Shown: positions 9,017-18,323, numbered from the stretch's first letter. The stretch: DNA of 64,000 bases from Methylorubrum extorquens (GCF_024169925.1 NZ_JALJXF010000001.1:1370001-1434000); one strand, 5' to 3'. Made by a program: numbers and translations. Notes: generated by a model not told the origin, from the sequence alone.

Positions 9017-10645
9017 TTGAGCGAGGATCCGGACGGCATGGCGGGAAGCCCGCGGCCCGGCCCGTCGCAAGGCGAGGCGCAGCCGGCAGCGACGCCGCGG
9101 CGCGCCGCCTGGGAGGTGCTGCTGCCCGAGGAGGGTGCGACCGAGGACATGGCCGCGTTCCTCGCCGGCATCCTCATGCCCGGCGATCTCGTGGCCCTGT
9201 CCGGCGGGCTCGGCGCGGGCAAGACCACGCTCGCCCGCGCGATGATCCGCGAGTTGGCCGGCGATCCGCGGCTCGAAGTGCCGAGCCCGACCTTCACCCT
9301 GATCCAGCCCTACGAGACCCGCACCGGCCGCAGCGTGATTCACGCCGACCTCTACCGCCTGCGCGGGCCCGACGAACTGGTGGAACTCGGCTTCGACGAA
9401 CTCTCCGAGACCGCGATCACCCTGGTCGAGTGGCCCGAGCGCTTGGGCACCCGCGACAACCCCACCCTGATGGTCGAACTGTCCCTGCGGGCGGAGTTCG
9501 GCGAGGAGGCCCGCCTCGTGCGGATCGACGGCACGGACGAGATGCGCGAGCGGCTGACACGCGCCCGCGCCATCCGGGCCCTGCTCGCCCGCAGCGGCTG
9601 GGACGAGGCCGACCGGGTGCTGATGCAGGGCGATGCCTCGTCGCGCGCCTACGAGCGGCTGGTGCAGCCGGGCGGCGAGACCGCCGTGCTGATGATCTCG
9701 CCGCCCCGGCCCGACGGGCCGCCGGTGAAGGACGGAAAGCCCTACAGTGCCGTGGTCAAGCTCGCCGAGAGCGTCCACGCCTTCGTCGGCATGGATCGGG
9801 CGCTGCGCGCGATCGGCTTCTCCGCGCCGAAGATCCTGGGCGAGAACCTCGATGCCGGCCTGCTGATCCTGGAGGATCTCGGCGCCGAGCCGGTGATCGA
9901 GAACGGCGCGCCGCGCCCCGAGCGCTACGCCGAGGCCGTCCGGCTGCTGGCCAAGCTCCATGCTACCGATCTGCCGACGACCGTGCCGGTGAGCGAGGGG
10001 ATCGACCACGTCATCCCGCCCTACGACCTCGAGGCCCTGCTGTTCGAGGCGGAGCTGCTGCCCGAATGGTACGCCCCCGCGATCCGCGGCACGAGCCTGT
10101 CACCGGCGGCGCGGAGCACCTTCCGCGACCTGTGGGCCGAGGTGCTGAAGGACCTGATCGCCGAGCCCGCCACCTGGACCCTGCGCGACTACCACTCGCC
10201 CAACCTGATCTGGCTCCCCGAGCGGACCGGGCTGGAGCGGGTCGGGGTCATCGACTTCCAGGATGCGGTGATGGGGCATCCGGCCTACGACGTCGCCTCG
10301 CTGCTCCAGGACGCGCGGGTGGATGCCAGCGCCGATTTCGAGCTGCGCCTGCTCGGCCTCTACATCCGCGAGCGCCGCGGGCGGGATATCGGCTTCGACA
10401 TGCAGGCCTTCGCCCGTGCCTACGCGGTGCTGGCGGCGCAGCGCGCCACCAAGATCCTCGGCATCTTCGCCCGGCTCGATAAGCGCGACGGCAAGCCGGG
10501 CTACCTCGCCCACCTGCCACGGATCGAGGGCTACCTTGCGCGCAACCTCGCCCATCCGGCGCTGGCCTCGGTGCGGGCGTGGCACGAGACCCACCTGCCG
10601 AGCCTCGTCGCCCCGCGGCCGGACATCGACCTCGCCGCGCCCTGA
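9017..10645 (+). CDS. Bifunctional TsaE ATPase / AmgK-like sugar kinase fusion
   Basis: 542 aa from TTG 9017, which has GGAGG about ten bases upstream; TTG 8999 is the only other nearby choice. Residues about 35-165 are TsaE (YjeE): P-loop SGGLGAGKTTLARAM, SPTFTLIQPYE and the LVEWPERLG segment. This is the ATPase that supports TsaB/TsaD in making t6A37 on ANN-decoding tRNAs. Residues about 200-540 form an aminoglycoside-phosphotransferase-fold kinase, with catalytic Asp391 in LRDYHSPNL and metal-binding Asp413 in VIDFQDAVMG. That part resembles AmgK, the anomeric N-acetylmuramate/glucosamine kinase of peptidoglycan recycling, and the next gene is MurU-like, which supports that role. The fusion occurs in other alphaproteobacteria. 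Confidence 0.9.
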   Translation: MSEDPDGMAGSPRPGPSQGEAQPAATPRRAAWEVLLPEEGATEDMAAFLAGILMPGDLVALSGGLGAGKTTLARAMIRELAGDPRLEVPSPTFTLIQPYETRTGRSVIHADLYRLRGPDELVELGFDELSETAITLVEWPERLGTRDNPTLMVELSLRAEFGEEARLVRIDGTDEMRERLTRARAIRALLARSGWDEADRVLMQGDASSRAYERLVQPGGETAVLMISPPRPDGPPVKDGKPYSAVVKLAESVHAFVGMDRALRAIGFSAPKILGENLDAGLLILEDLGAEPVIENGAPRPERYAEAVRLLAKLHATDLPTTVPVSEGIDHVIPPYDLEALLFEAELLPEWYAPAIRGTSLSPAARSTFRDLWAEVLKDLIAEPATWTLRDYHSPNLIWLPERTGLERVGVIDFQDAVMGHPAYDVASLLQDARVDASADFELRLLGLYIRERRGRDIGFDMQAFARAYAVLAAQRATKILGIFARLDKRDGKPGYLAHLPRIEGYLARNLAHPALASVRAWHETHLPSLVAPRPDIDLAAP

Positions 10646-10677
10646 GCGCACCTCTCGAACCGGCCCGTGAGCGCGTG

Positions 10678-11424
10678 ATGAGCGACGAGCAAAATCAAAA
10701 AAACGTCACCCGCGCCTTCGTGCTCGCGGCGGGCCTGGGCAAGCGCATGCGCCCGATCACCGCGACTTTGCCCAAGCCCCTCGTCGAGGTGGCCGGCAAG
10801 GCGCTGATCGACCACGCCCTCGACCGGGCGGCGGCGGGCGGCATCGAGACCGCGGTGGTCAACGTCCACTGGCTTGCCGACCTGATGGAGGGCCATCTCT
10901 CCCACCGCACGGGAGCCCCGGCCATTGTGGTCTCGGACGAGCGGGACGCGCTGCTGGAGACCGGCGGCGGGGTGAAGAAGGCGCTCGACCGGTTCGACGG
11001 CGAACCCTTCGTGGTGTTCAACTCGGATTCGTTCTGGCTCGAGGGGCCGCGGCCCAATCTCGGCCGACTGATCGAGGCCTGGAACCCCGACACGACGGAC
11101 ATCCTGCTCCTCGTCGCCCCGACTGCGACGAGTCTCGGCTACGACGGGGCGGGCGACTTCTATATGGACGCGGACGGCCGGCTGAGCTGGCGCGGCGAAC
11201 GCGAGGTCGCGCCCTTCATCTATGCCGGCGTGGCGATCGTGAAGCCGGAACTGTTCGCCGACACGCCGGAGGGGTCGTTCTCGCTCACCCTGCTGTTCGA
11301 CCGGGCGATCCAACGCAACCGGCTCCAGGGCCTGCGCCTCGACGGGCAGTGGCTGCATGTCGGCACGCCGGAGGCGATCGAGGCAGCCGAGGCGCGGGTG
11401 CGGGACAGCGCGCGGATCGTTTGA
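10678..11424 (+). CDS. murU: MurU-like nucleotidyltransferase (N-acetylmuramate-1-phosphate uridylyltransferase)
   Basis: 248 aa from ATG 10678, 32 bases after the TsaE/kinase fusion, so probably co-transcribed. The N-terminal AFVLAAGLGKRMRPIT is the nucleotide-binding loop of sugar-1-phosphate nucleotidyltransferases, followed by LPKPLVEVAGK and a central FNSDSFWLEGP containing the metal-binding Asp. C-terminal WLHVGTPEAI is also typical. Paired with an AmgK-like kinase it would complete the AmgK-MurU bypass that recycles MurNAc directly to UDP-MurNAc and gives intrinsic fosfomycin tolerance in bacteria that have it. Specificity for MurNAc-1-P rather than another sugar phosphate is inferred from this context. 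Confidence 0.85.
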   Translation: MSDEQNQKNVTRAFVLAAGLGKRMRPITATLPKPLVEVAGKALIDHALDRAAAGGIETAVVNVHWLADLMEGHLSHRTGAPAIVVSDERDALLETGGGVKKALDRFDGEPFVVFNSDSFWLEGPRPNLGRLIEAWNPDTTDILLLVAPTATSLGYDGAGDFYMDADGRLSWRGEREVAPFIYAGVAIVKPELFADTPEGSFSLTLLFDRAIQRNRLQGLRLDGQWLHVGTPEAIEAAEARVRDSARIV

Positions 11425-11486
11425 CCGGCATCCCCGTTGTCCGGGCTCTGAGATCAGGTTTTGTCGGGCAGGGTTTCGTTCAGGTC

Positions 11487-11936
11487 ATGGGCCTTCTTCA
11501 CGACGCGGTCGAGCGCTTCCGCACCACCCTCAAGGCCTATGCCGGCGACGAGACGCTGATGCAGGCGGCAGTCTCGGCCTGCGCCAACGTCGCGGTCGCC
11601 GACGGCGAGCTGATGACCGAGGAATTCGAGACGGCGCTCGCCGGCATCCGGGCGAACCCGATCATCGAGAAGGGCTACGATAGCCTGATGCTGGAACACG
11701 CGCTCTACGAAGGGCTCGGCCGCGCCCGCACCCGTGCCGGCCGCGCGGAGAACCTCGTGCGGATCGGCGCGATCGCCGAGCGGCCGGAGGAGCAGCGCCG
11801 CAACGTCTTCCTCATCGCTGCCGATGTCGCCGACCACGAGGGCATCGGCCGCGAGGAGCACGCGGCTCTGGCCGAGGTCGGCGCCGCGCTCCGGCTCAAT
11901 GGCGACGCACTGCTGAGGCGATTTCCAGAGGTGTGA
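11487..11936 (+). CDS. TerB-like protein
   Basis: 149 aa from ATG 11487 (AGGT just upstream); the longer frame starts inside murU. It is all-helical, with the pattern VSACANVAVADGELMTEEFE and a second VFLIAADVADHEGIGREEH, i.e. two acidic helix-loop segments as in the TerB/DjlA N-terminal domain, which binds metals in tellurite-resistance proteins. It stands alone, without other ter genes, so a tellurite role is not implied. Such stand-alone proteins are usually of unknown function. It follows murU by 62 bases and could share its transcript. Confidence 0.7.
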   Translation: MGLLHDAVERFRTTLKAYAGDETLMQAAVSACANVAVADGELMTEEFETALAGIRANPIIEKGYDSLMLEHALYEGLGRARTRAGRAENLVRIGAIAERPEEQRRNVFLIAADVADHEGIGREEHAALAEVGAALRLNGDALLRRFPEV

Positions 11937-11971
11937 GCCGGGTCCGAACGGATCGGGCCGGTTGCGTGCAT

Positions 11972-11998
11972 CCCCTCGCCCCGCTTGCGGGGAGGGGG
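11972..11998. repeat. C/G-rich imperfect hairpin after the TerB-like gene
   Basis: A run of CCCCTCGCCCCGC pairs with GCGGGGAGGGG across a TT loop, with a small bulge. It lies 35 bases after the gene stop and may act as a terminator, but it lacks a T tract. Hairpins of this composition are common between genes in this lineage. Confidence 0.4.
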
Positions 11999-12170
11999 CT
12001 TCGGCGACCTTGTCGTCGCTGAAGCAAGGCGGCACCGCATCGGCAACAATCGAGCGGTCCCGCTCATCCCCCCTTAAGCCTCTTTCTCAAGCGGCGCTTC
12101 ACGCGCGGCTGGCACTGTCGCTCCCCTGACGAGCCGGCGTCCGGCAACGGCCGGACTTGGGGAGACTGAC

Positions 12171-14234
12171 GTGGAACCGATGACCCTTGCGGTGAGCGTG
12201 ATGGGCCTGAGCATCGCGGCCGCGATGCTGGCGCTGATCCTGGTGTCGCTCCGCCGCCGCGAGTTCGTCGTGCCGGAATCCGACACGACGGAGGCGCTCC
12301 AGGACCGGCTGTGGCAGATCGCCGAGAGCGAGGAACGCTACCGGGTGCTGGTCGAGGCCACGACCGAGGCCGTGGTGCAGCGGGACGGGCAGGGGCGGAT
12401 CACTTTCGCCAGCGAAGGGTTTGCCGCGCTGCTCGGTATGAAGCCGCTGGAACTGATCGGCTCGACGCTGAGCCCGCAGGTGATCGAGCGCGGCGCGAGC
12501 GAGCAGCGCGCCGACGGTGTGCGGGTGGTCGAGGAGCGCTTGGTGCCGGTGGACGGCGTGCCGCGCTGGTTCTCCTTCGTCGAGATGCCGGCGGCCGGCA
12601 GCGCCGACGGCCCGAACTGGCTGCGAGCGGGCCAGGACGTCACCGCGCGCGTCGAGGCGGCGCGCTCCCTCGACGAGGCGAAGAGCCGGGCGGAGGCCGC
12701 CAACGTCGCCAAATCCCGCTTCCTCGCCACCGTCAGCCACGAGCTGCGCACGCCGTTGAACGGCATCCTCGGCATGGCCGACCTGCTGCTCGACACGCCG
12801 CTCGACCCCGAGCAGCGCACCTATGTCGAGGCGTTCCGCACCAGCGGCAAGGCGCTGCTCGGCCTCGTGGACGGCATCCTCGATTTCTCCCGTATCGAGG
12901 CCGGCCGCCTCGATCTCGCCGCCGAACCTTTCGACGTCGCCGCCCTGGTCGAGGGCGTGGTCGAGTTGCTGGCCCCGCGGGCGCAGGACAAGGGCCTGGA
13001 GATCGCCCTCGACATCGCCGACGACCTCGCGGCTTTACGCGTGGGCGATGCCGACCGGGTGCGCCAGATCCTCGTGAATCTGGCCGGCAACGCCATCAAG
13101 TTCACACAAACCGGCGGTGTCGGCGTCAGCCTCGCCCGGCAGGGGCAGGGTCCGGGGGAGGGGTTCGTCCTCACGGTCGAGGATACCGGGCCGGGCATCC
13201 CGGAAGAGCGCATCCCGATCCTGTTCGAGGAGTTCGAGCAGGGCGACGACAGCGCGAGCCACGAGGGCACGGGCCTCGGCCTCGCCATCACCCGCCGCCT
13301 CGTCGAGCGGATGAACGGCACGATCGAGGCGCGCTCGACGGTGGGACGCGGCTCGACCTTCCGGGTCGTGCTGCCCCTACCGGCGGCGGACGACGCGACG
13401 CTGCCCGAGACGCCGAGCCTCGCACCGCGCAAGGTGCTGATCGTGGCGGCCTCGCCGTATCAGGCGCCGTTCCTGGCCCGGCGGCTCAGCCGCTCGGGCG
13501 CGGCGGCGGTGGTCGTGGACAGCGCGGAAGCCGGCCTCGATGCGCTCTCCGGTGTCGCCTTCGACGCGCTCATCGCCGACCGCAGCCTCGGCGACGCCGG
13601 CGTGCGGCGGCTCGCGGCCGAAGCCGCCCGAAGCGGCGTGCGCTGCAGCCTGATCCTGCTCTCGCCCTTCGACCGGCGGGAATTCGGAGCCCCGAACGCG
13701 GCGGGCTTCGACAGCTACCTGATCAAGCCGGTGCGCACCCGTTCGCTGTTCGACCGCCTGCTGGAGCCGCGGCCCACCCCGGCCCGCAGCCCGGCCGACG
13801 CACCGGGCCGGCCTGAACCGGCCGAGACTGCACGAGGCAAGGCCGCCGCGCCGGGCCGCCGCGTGCTGCTGGCGGAGGACAACCCGATCAACGCGCTGCT
13901 CGCCACCAAGGCGCTGGAGCGGCTCGGCGCAGAGGTGATCCACGCCCGCGATGGGCTCGAGGCGCTGGCGGCGGCCGAAGGGCAGGGGCCGTTCGACCTC
14001 GCGCTGATCGACATCCGCATGCCCGGCTTCGACGGCCTGGAGGTCGCCCGCCGCATCCGCGCCCGCGAGGCCGAGACCGGCGCGACGCCGCTCCACCTCG
14101 TGGCGCTCACCGCCAACAGCGGGCGTGAGGACGCCGCCGCGGCTTACGCAGCGGGCTTCGACGGCTTCTTGCCCAAGCCGCTCAACCTGCGCGCCCTGCC
14201 GGCCCTGCTGGACCGCCGCCAGGAGGCTGCTTGA
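12171..14234 (+). CDS. Membrane-bound hybrid sensor histidine kinase with two receiver domains
   Basis: 687 aa from GTG 12171, with GGGGAG nine bases upstream. Order: one transmembrane helix (about residues 7-27) followed by RRR on the cytoplasmic side, a PAS domain (about 55-165), H-box SHELRTPL with His190, ATPase motifs NLAGNAIKFT, DTGPGIPEE and GTGLGLAI, a first receiver-like domain (about 430-535), and a second receiver (about 560-685) with AEDN, phospho-Asp614 in LIDIRMPG, a Thr and the PKPL Lys. The first receiver has AAS where the Mg-binding acidic pair should be (VLIVAASPY), so it is probably not phosphorylated. There is almost no periplasmic sensor, so the signal is cytoplasmic or membrane-derived. 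No cognate regulator is adjacent. Confidence 0.92.
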   Translation: MEPMTLAVSVMGLSIAAAMLALILVSLRRREFVVPESDTTEALQDRLWQIAESEERYRVLVEATTEAVVQRDGQGRITFASEGFAALLGMKPLELIGSTLSPQVIERGASEQRADGVRVVEERLVPVDGVPRWFSFVEMPAAGSADGPNWLRAGQDVTARVEAARSLDEAKSRAEAANVAKSRFLATVSHELRTPLNGILGMADLLLDTPLDPEQRTYVEAFRTSGKALLGLVDGILDFSRIEAGRLDLAAEPFDVAALVEGVVELLAPRAQDKGLEIALDIADDLAALRVGDADRVRQILVNLAGNAIKFTQTGGVGVSLARQGQGPGEGFVLTVEDTGPGIPEERIPILFEEFEQGDDSASHEGTGLGLAITRRLVERMNGTIEARSTVGRGSTFRVVLPLPAADDATLPETPSLAPRKVLIVAASPYQAPFLARRLSRSGAAAVVVDSAEAGLDALSGVAFDALIADRSLGDAGVRRLAAEAARSGVRCSLILLSPFDRREFGAPNAAGFDSYLIKPVRTRSLFDRLLEPRPTPARSPADAPGRPEPAETARGKAAAPGRRVLLAEDNPINALLATKALERLGAEVIHARDGLEALAAAEGQGPFDLALIDIRMPGFDGLEVARRIRAREAETGATPLHLVALTANSGREDAAAAYAAGFDGFLPKPLNLRALPALLDRRQEAA

Positions 14235-14387
14235 AAGGCGGCTTGAGGGGGAAAGACGGCGCCGACCCTCGCGGCAGCTCTCGCGCTGGTGCGAATTCTG
14301 CCTCATGCTCCCGCGGCCAGTCGACGGGAAGCGCATGACCAAAATTAGAAAAAATTTCCGCACACCATCGCCGGGGAGGGCCCGGCG

Positions 14388-14591
14388 GTGAAGCAGCTTC
14401 GATGGCTCGCGGCTTTGCCCGCCCTCGGGATGCTGGCCGGGCCGTTCTTCCTCAACCGAGTCGAGCCGCTGGTGCTCGGCATGCCGCTGCTGCTGGCCTG
14501 GCTCGTCGGCTGCACGGTCGCGACCTCGGCGATCATGGGGCTGATCTACCTCACCGATCCCGCCAACCGGGGACCGGAGGAGGGGGCATGA
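14388..14591 (+). CDS. Small DUF3311-type membrane protein
   Basis: 67 aa from GTG 14388, with GGGGAGGG about 10 bases upstream. Two hydrophobic segments span roughly residues 7-22 and 28-52, and the sequence PFFLNRVEPLVLGMPLLLAWL is typical of DUF3311 proteins. These small proteins are regularly encoded just before a sodium:solute symporter, and here the stop overlaps the symporter start by four bases (ATGA). A role as accessory subunit or membrane partner of the symporter is inferred from this pairing. Confidence 0.8.
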   Translation: MKQLRWLAALPALGMLAGPFFLNRVEPLVLGMPLLLAWLVGCTVATSAIMGLIYLTDPANRGPEEGA

Positions 14592-16048
14592 ACGCCGCAC
14601 TTGCGATCATTGCGCTCGCCGTCGTGGTGGCGCTCGGCTTAGGGCTCAAGGCGCGCTCGGGCCACGACATGGACATGGAGCAGTGGAGCGTGGGCAAGCG
14701 CGGCTTCGGCACGCTGCTCGTCTTCCTGCTGATGGCGGGTGAGATCTACACCACCTTCACCTTCCTCGGCGGTTCGGGCTGGGCCTACGGCAAGGGCGGG
14801 CCGACCTACTACATCCTTTGCTACCTGACGCTGATCTACGTCATCTCCTACTGGATCCTGCCGCCGGCCTGGCGCTTCGCCAAGGAGCGCAACCTGTTCT
14901 CGCAGCCCGACTACTTCGCGGCGCGCTACGATAGCCGGAGCCTCGGCATCCTCGTCGCGCTGGTCGGGATCGTGGCGCTCGTCCCCTACATGGTGCTGCA
15001 ACTGAAGGGGCTCGGCATCATCGTCGCCACAGCCTCCTACGGCGCGATCTCGCAGACGCTCGCGATCTGGATCGGCGCGGCGGTGCTCACCGTCTACGTG
15101 ATGGTGTCGGGCGTGCGCGGCTCGGCCTGGACCGCCGTGCTCAAGGATTTCATGATCCTGTTCGTGGTGATCTTCTTGGGCGTCTACCTGCCCTATCACT
15201 ACTACGGCGGCATCGGAGAGATGTTCACCGCGATCGATACGGCCAAGCCCGGCTTCCTGGCGCTGCCCGATCGCGGTCAGAGCGCGACGTGGTTCGCCTC
15301 GACCACGCTGCTCACGGCGCTGGGCGGCTGGATGTTCCCCCACATCTTCGCCTCGATCTACACCGCGAGCGATGCGCGCACCTTCCGGCGCAACGCGGTG
15401 TTCCTGCCGCTCTACCAGCTCATGCTGCTGTTCGTGTTCTTCGCCGGCTTCGCGGCGGTGCTGCAGGTGCCGGGGCTGACGGGGCCGGACGTCGATCTCT
15501 CACTGTTCAGAATCGCGCTCCAGACCTTCCCGCCATGGTTCGTCGGTGTCATCGGCGCCACCGGCGTACTGACCGCGCTGGTGCCGGGCTCGATGATCCT
15601 GATCGCGGGCTCGACGCTTATCGCGCAGAACCTCTACCGGCCGCTGGCGCGCAACGCGACCGACGCAACCACGGGCAAGCTCGCCAAGGGGATCGCGCCG
15701 CTGTTGGCGATCGCCTGCGTCGGCTTTACCCTCTACGGCGGCGAGACCATCGTGCAGCTCCTGCTGATCGGCTACGCGGTCGTCACGCAGCTCTTCCCGG
15801 CCTTCTTCTTCAGCCTGTGGACCCACAACCCGCTCACGCGGGCGGGGGCGATGGCCGGCATCCTGGCGGGGGTGGCCGCGGTGGCGGTGACGGTGGTCGG
15901 CGGGTACACACTGGCCAAGCTCTTCCCTGGCCTGCCGGGGCCGGTGCAGGATCTCAACATCGGCGTGGTGGCACTCGCCCTCAACCTTGCCGTGGCCTTC
16001 GCCGTCAGCCTTGCGGGCAAGCGCACGCGGCAGACGGCGCTGCCTTGA
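14588..16048 (+). CDS. Sodium:solute symporter family protein (MctP-like)
   Basis: 486 aa from ATG 14588, translationally coupled to the DUF3311 gene. About 13 hydrophobic helices; the segment WSVGKRGFGTLLVFLLMAGE near residue 37 and SGVRGSAWTAVLKDFMI near 180 are SSS-family signatures. The DUF3311 + SSS arrangement resembles the rhizobial monocarboxylate permease MctP, which imports lactate, pyruvate, propionate or acetate with Na+ or H+. The substrate here is inferred only. A monocarboxylate role would suit the nearby acyl-CoA synthetase, though they are 10 kb apart. Confidence 0.9.
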   Translation: MNAALAIIALAVVVALGLGLKARSGHDMDMEQWSVGKRGFGTLLVFLLMAGEIYTTFTFLGGSGWAYGKGGPTYYILCYLTLIYVISYWILPPAWRFAKERNLFSQPDYFAARYDSRSLGILVALVGIVALVPYMVLQLKGLGIIVATASYGAISQTLAIWIGAAVLTVYVMVSGVRGSAWTAVLKDFMILFVVIFLGVYLPYHYYGGIGEMFTAIDTAKPGFLALPDRGQSATWFASTTLLTALGGWMFPHIFASIYTASDARTFRRNAVFLPLYQLMLLFVFFAGFAAVLQVPGLTGPDVDLSLFRIALQTFPPWFVGVIGATGVLTALVPGSMILIAGSTLIAQNLYRPLARNATDATTGKLAKGIAPLLAIACVGFTLYGGETIVQLLLIGYAVVTQLFPAFFFSLWTHNPLTRAGAMAGILAGVAAVAVTVVGGYTLAKLFPGLPGPVQDLNIGVVALALNLAVAFAVSLAGKRTRQTALP

Positions 16049-16069
16049 TCCCGTGGGCTGGCCGGGCGG

Positions 16070-16948
16070 TCAGCGCCCGGCCTGCGCCTCCGCGCCCGCC
16101 TCCGCCGGGGCAGGCATGAAATCGTCCTCCCGCGCATCCTCGAAGGCCGAGCCGGTCCAGACCCGCACGGAGACGGTAGCCCGCCCGTCCTCGATGACGA
16201 TGCGGTTATAGGCGTTGGGCTCGTTGCCGCGCAGCCGCGTCGAGGTGGCCGAGCCCGCCTGCACAGCGAGCAGCCGCCCGCCGCCCGCCCGCACCGTCCC
16301 ACGATCCACGCTCACCAAGCCCGGCTCGATGCCGGTCTCCGGCGCCTCGGCGAAGCGGGAATAGTGACGGTGGAGATGACCGGCGAGTGTGAGCCCGACG
16401 CCGTGGCGGCGGAAGGCGTCGAGCGCCTCGTCGGCGCGCCCGACGAGGCGGGCCTCCGCGTCCCAGGGCGGCGGCATGAACGGATGGTGGCCGACCACGA
16501 TCCGGAAGACGTGCCTCGGCAGTGCCGCCAGCCGCTCCTCGGTGCGGGCGATCTGCGCTCGGGTGATCTTCCCTTGAGACCAATCCGTCTCCGGCGCCCA
16601 GGTGCGCACGGTATTGAGGCAGACCACCGCGATCTCGTCGTCGAGGAAGGTCGGTTCGGTCTCCCGCGCGATGAAGCGCCGGTAGCGGCCGAACGGATGG
16701 AAGAAGCGAGTGAAGAGCTTGAAATAGGCGATGTCGTGGTTGCCCGGCACCGCGATCCAGGATGCGGTCAGCCGGTCGAGGAAGGCGCGCGCCTGGGCGT
16801 ATTCTTTGCGCCGCGCCCGCATGGTGAAGTCGCCGGATGCCACGATCAGGTCCGGCGGATCGCGGTTCAGCTCGGCGACGAGTGCCTCGACCACCGCCGG
16901 ATCGGTGCGTCCGAAGTGCAGGTCGGAAATGTGGGCAACCCGTCTCAC
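16070..16948 (-). CDS. Metallophosphoesterase
   Basis: 292 aa from GTG 16948, with GGAG nine bases upstream; the start overlaps the stop of the decayed lipid-kinase sequence by four bases, a relic of coupling. Calcineurin-like motifs are complete: DLHFGR (D-x-H), SGDFTMR (GD), PGNHD, VVGHHPF and GHLHRH. These bind two metals and hydrolyse phosphomono- or diesters. No membrane segment or signal peptide is seen, so it is probably cytoplasmic. Its ancestral partner was a diacylglycerol-kinase-like protein, which hints at phospholipid metabolism. The last 15 residues are Ala/Glu-rich and of low complexity. Confidence 0.88.
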   Translation of the reverse strand: MRRVAHISDLHFGRTDPAVVEALVAELNRDPPDLIVASGDFTMRARRKEYAQARAFLDRLTASWIAVPGNHDIAYFKLFTRFFHPFGRYRRFIARETEPTFLDDEIAVVCLNTVRTWAPETDWSQGKITRAQIARTEERLAALPRHVFRIVVGHHPFMPPPWDAEARLVGRADEALDAFRRHGVGLTLAGHLHRHYSRFAEAPETGIEPGLVSVDRGTVRAGGGRLLAVQAGSATSTRLRGNEPNAYNRIVIEDGRATVSVRVWTGSAFEDAREDDFMPAPAEAGAEAQAGR

Positions 16949-17324
16949 CGGACCGGCTCCGGCACGATCACGGTGAGGGCACGGGGCATCAGGCGATAGC
17001 GCAGGGGCGGGGCGATCAAGCAAACCTCTCCATCGTTCATCACCCGTGACGCGCGTCTCCGGGCGGAGACGACGAAGCGAGCCGCGGCGCTCCAGGCCCG
17101 GCTCATCGCGCCAGCGACCGAACCCGAGCGCCGGCCGGGCGAGGACGCCACGGCGAAAGCCGGCGGGTGATGTAGAGCGTCAACTCACTGCCATCGACCT
17201 GGCTCCGTTCCGGTATCCTTCCCGGCCTCTCCGCGTCATCGCTGTCGACCACGGCGAGCAGACGCAGCCGTATCCGCCGCCCGCGGGCGAGGGCACCGCC
17301 GATCGACGCAGATGCAGCCGACAT
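16945..17324 (-). pseudogene. Remnant of a diacylglycerol/lipid kinase family gene
   Basis: Reading the minus strand, three segments in different frames line up with the C-terminal half of DAGK-family lipid kinases: ALARGRRIRLRLLAVVDSDD to [12 protein letters not shown] (first frame), [14 protein letters not shown] (second frame), and [17 protein letters not shown] to [11 protein letters not shown] (third frame, ending 16945). At least two frameshifts separate them. The N-terminal catalytic part with the GGDGT motif is missing, since the next gene already ends at 17379. The order and stop/start overlap with the metallophosphoesterase show this was once its upstream operon partner. Confidence 0.72.
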
Positions 17325-17378
17325 CGACGGCGCGGGGATGACGGGTGCGCGGAGGTTGGGCGTGTGACGAAACCGGGA

Positions 17379-17897
17379 TCAACCCGGCGGCGGGCGGCGC
17401 TGCACGAAGCGCGCCTGGAACCAGTCCCGTAGCACCTCGCGCTCGTAGAAGAAGGTCTGCCCGGACGAGAGGCGGTTGGCGCGAAGCAGGAAGTTGATGT
17501 CGCTGACGGCTTCCTCCGCCGCCAGCACCGTGCGGCCACGCTCCTTCAGGGCGTAGCGCAGGCGGAAGCGGGGCGGGGTGATGTCGGTCACCACCCGCAC
17601 GCCCTGGGCCGCGCTGAAGCTCGGCTGATCGAGCCCGGCGAGGTCGATGTCGAGCACCGCGATGTCCAGCGTCTGGCCCGGCGCCAGAACCGGGTTGCCG
17701 AGCGTCTCGAACAGGCGGCGCATCTCGGCCAGGACGACCCGCGGCGACAGGCCCGAACCGAAGCGGTTCTGGGCATCGGTGTAGCGCTCGGGTGCGACGA
17801 AGGTCACCCGCACCTGCGCCGCCACGGGCGCGGCGGCGAGGGGCAAGGAGAGCGTGGCGGCCAGCACCGCGAGCAGGCCGAGCGCCGCCGCCCTCAT
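17379..17897 (-). CDS. Exported DUF3016-like protein
   Basis: 172 aa from ATG 17897, which overlaps the stop of the upstream 71-aa gene (ATGA). Residues 1-28 form a signal peptide (MRAA, hydrophobic core, AAAPVAAQ cleavage region). The mature part has VTFVAPERYTD, a leucine-rich LFETLG helix, and ALDIxVxDIDLAG-like strands that match DUF3016 proteins, periplasmic proteins of unknown function. It is coupled to the small gene upstream and probably expressed with it. Confidence 0.7.
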   Translation of the reverse strand: MRAAALGLLAVLAATLSLPLAAAPVAAQVRVTFVAPERYTDAQNRFGSGLSPRVVLAEMRRLFETLGNPVLAPGQTLDIAVLDIDLAGLDQPSFSAAQGVRVVTDITPPRFRLRYALKERGRTVLAAEEAVSDINFLLRANRLSSGQTFFYEREVLRDWFQARFVQRRPPPG

Positions 17898-18109
17898 TGC
17901 TGCGAGCGCTTGAGGATCGATTGCAGGACGCGGGCGACCGGCTCGGTGATGGTGCGCCGGTATTTGCGGTGCACGAGCTGGCCGTTGTGGAAGATATCCT
18001 GCTCGACGTAGAGCCGCTCGCCGTCCCAACGGACGATGTTGTCGGATTCCGTCGTCTCCTCGACGCCCAGATCCCGGCGGAGGATCGGTGCGCCGGATGT
18101 CGTTTGCAT
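17894..18109 (-). CDS. Small conserved-looking protein of unknown function (71 aa)
   Basis: 71 aa from ATG 18109 with a weak upstream purine stretch. It is acidic at the N-terminus and basic at the C-terminus (HRKYRRTITEPVARVLQSILKR), without a signal peptide or membrane segment. The four-base stop/start overlap with the DUF3016 gene argues that it is real. I do not recognise the family. Confidence 0.6.
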   Translation of the reverse strand: MQTTSGAPILRRDLGVEETTESDNIVRWDGERLYVEQDIFHNGQLVHRKYRRTITEPVARVLQSILKRSQQ

Positions 18110-18323
18110 GGAGCGGCCTCGGCCTTTTTCGGGATCGTCTTCCCTGTTTAGGGCCTCGGCGCGCGCTGTGCCAGGGTTGGATGCAGGGTGCGGTGGACGG
18201 AAAAGCGATCCGCCGGTTTCTGCGAGCCGCGCTTGTCGCTCGGTTGTCTCACGGGCGGCGGCTTTCCACGAACCGCGTGCGCCCTCCGGCGACGGCCTCA
18301 CCGTGACCCGATCAGCCGGGCCG

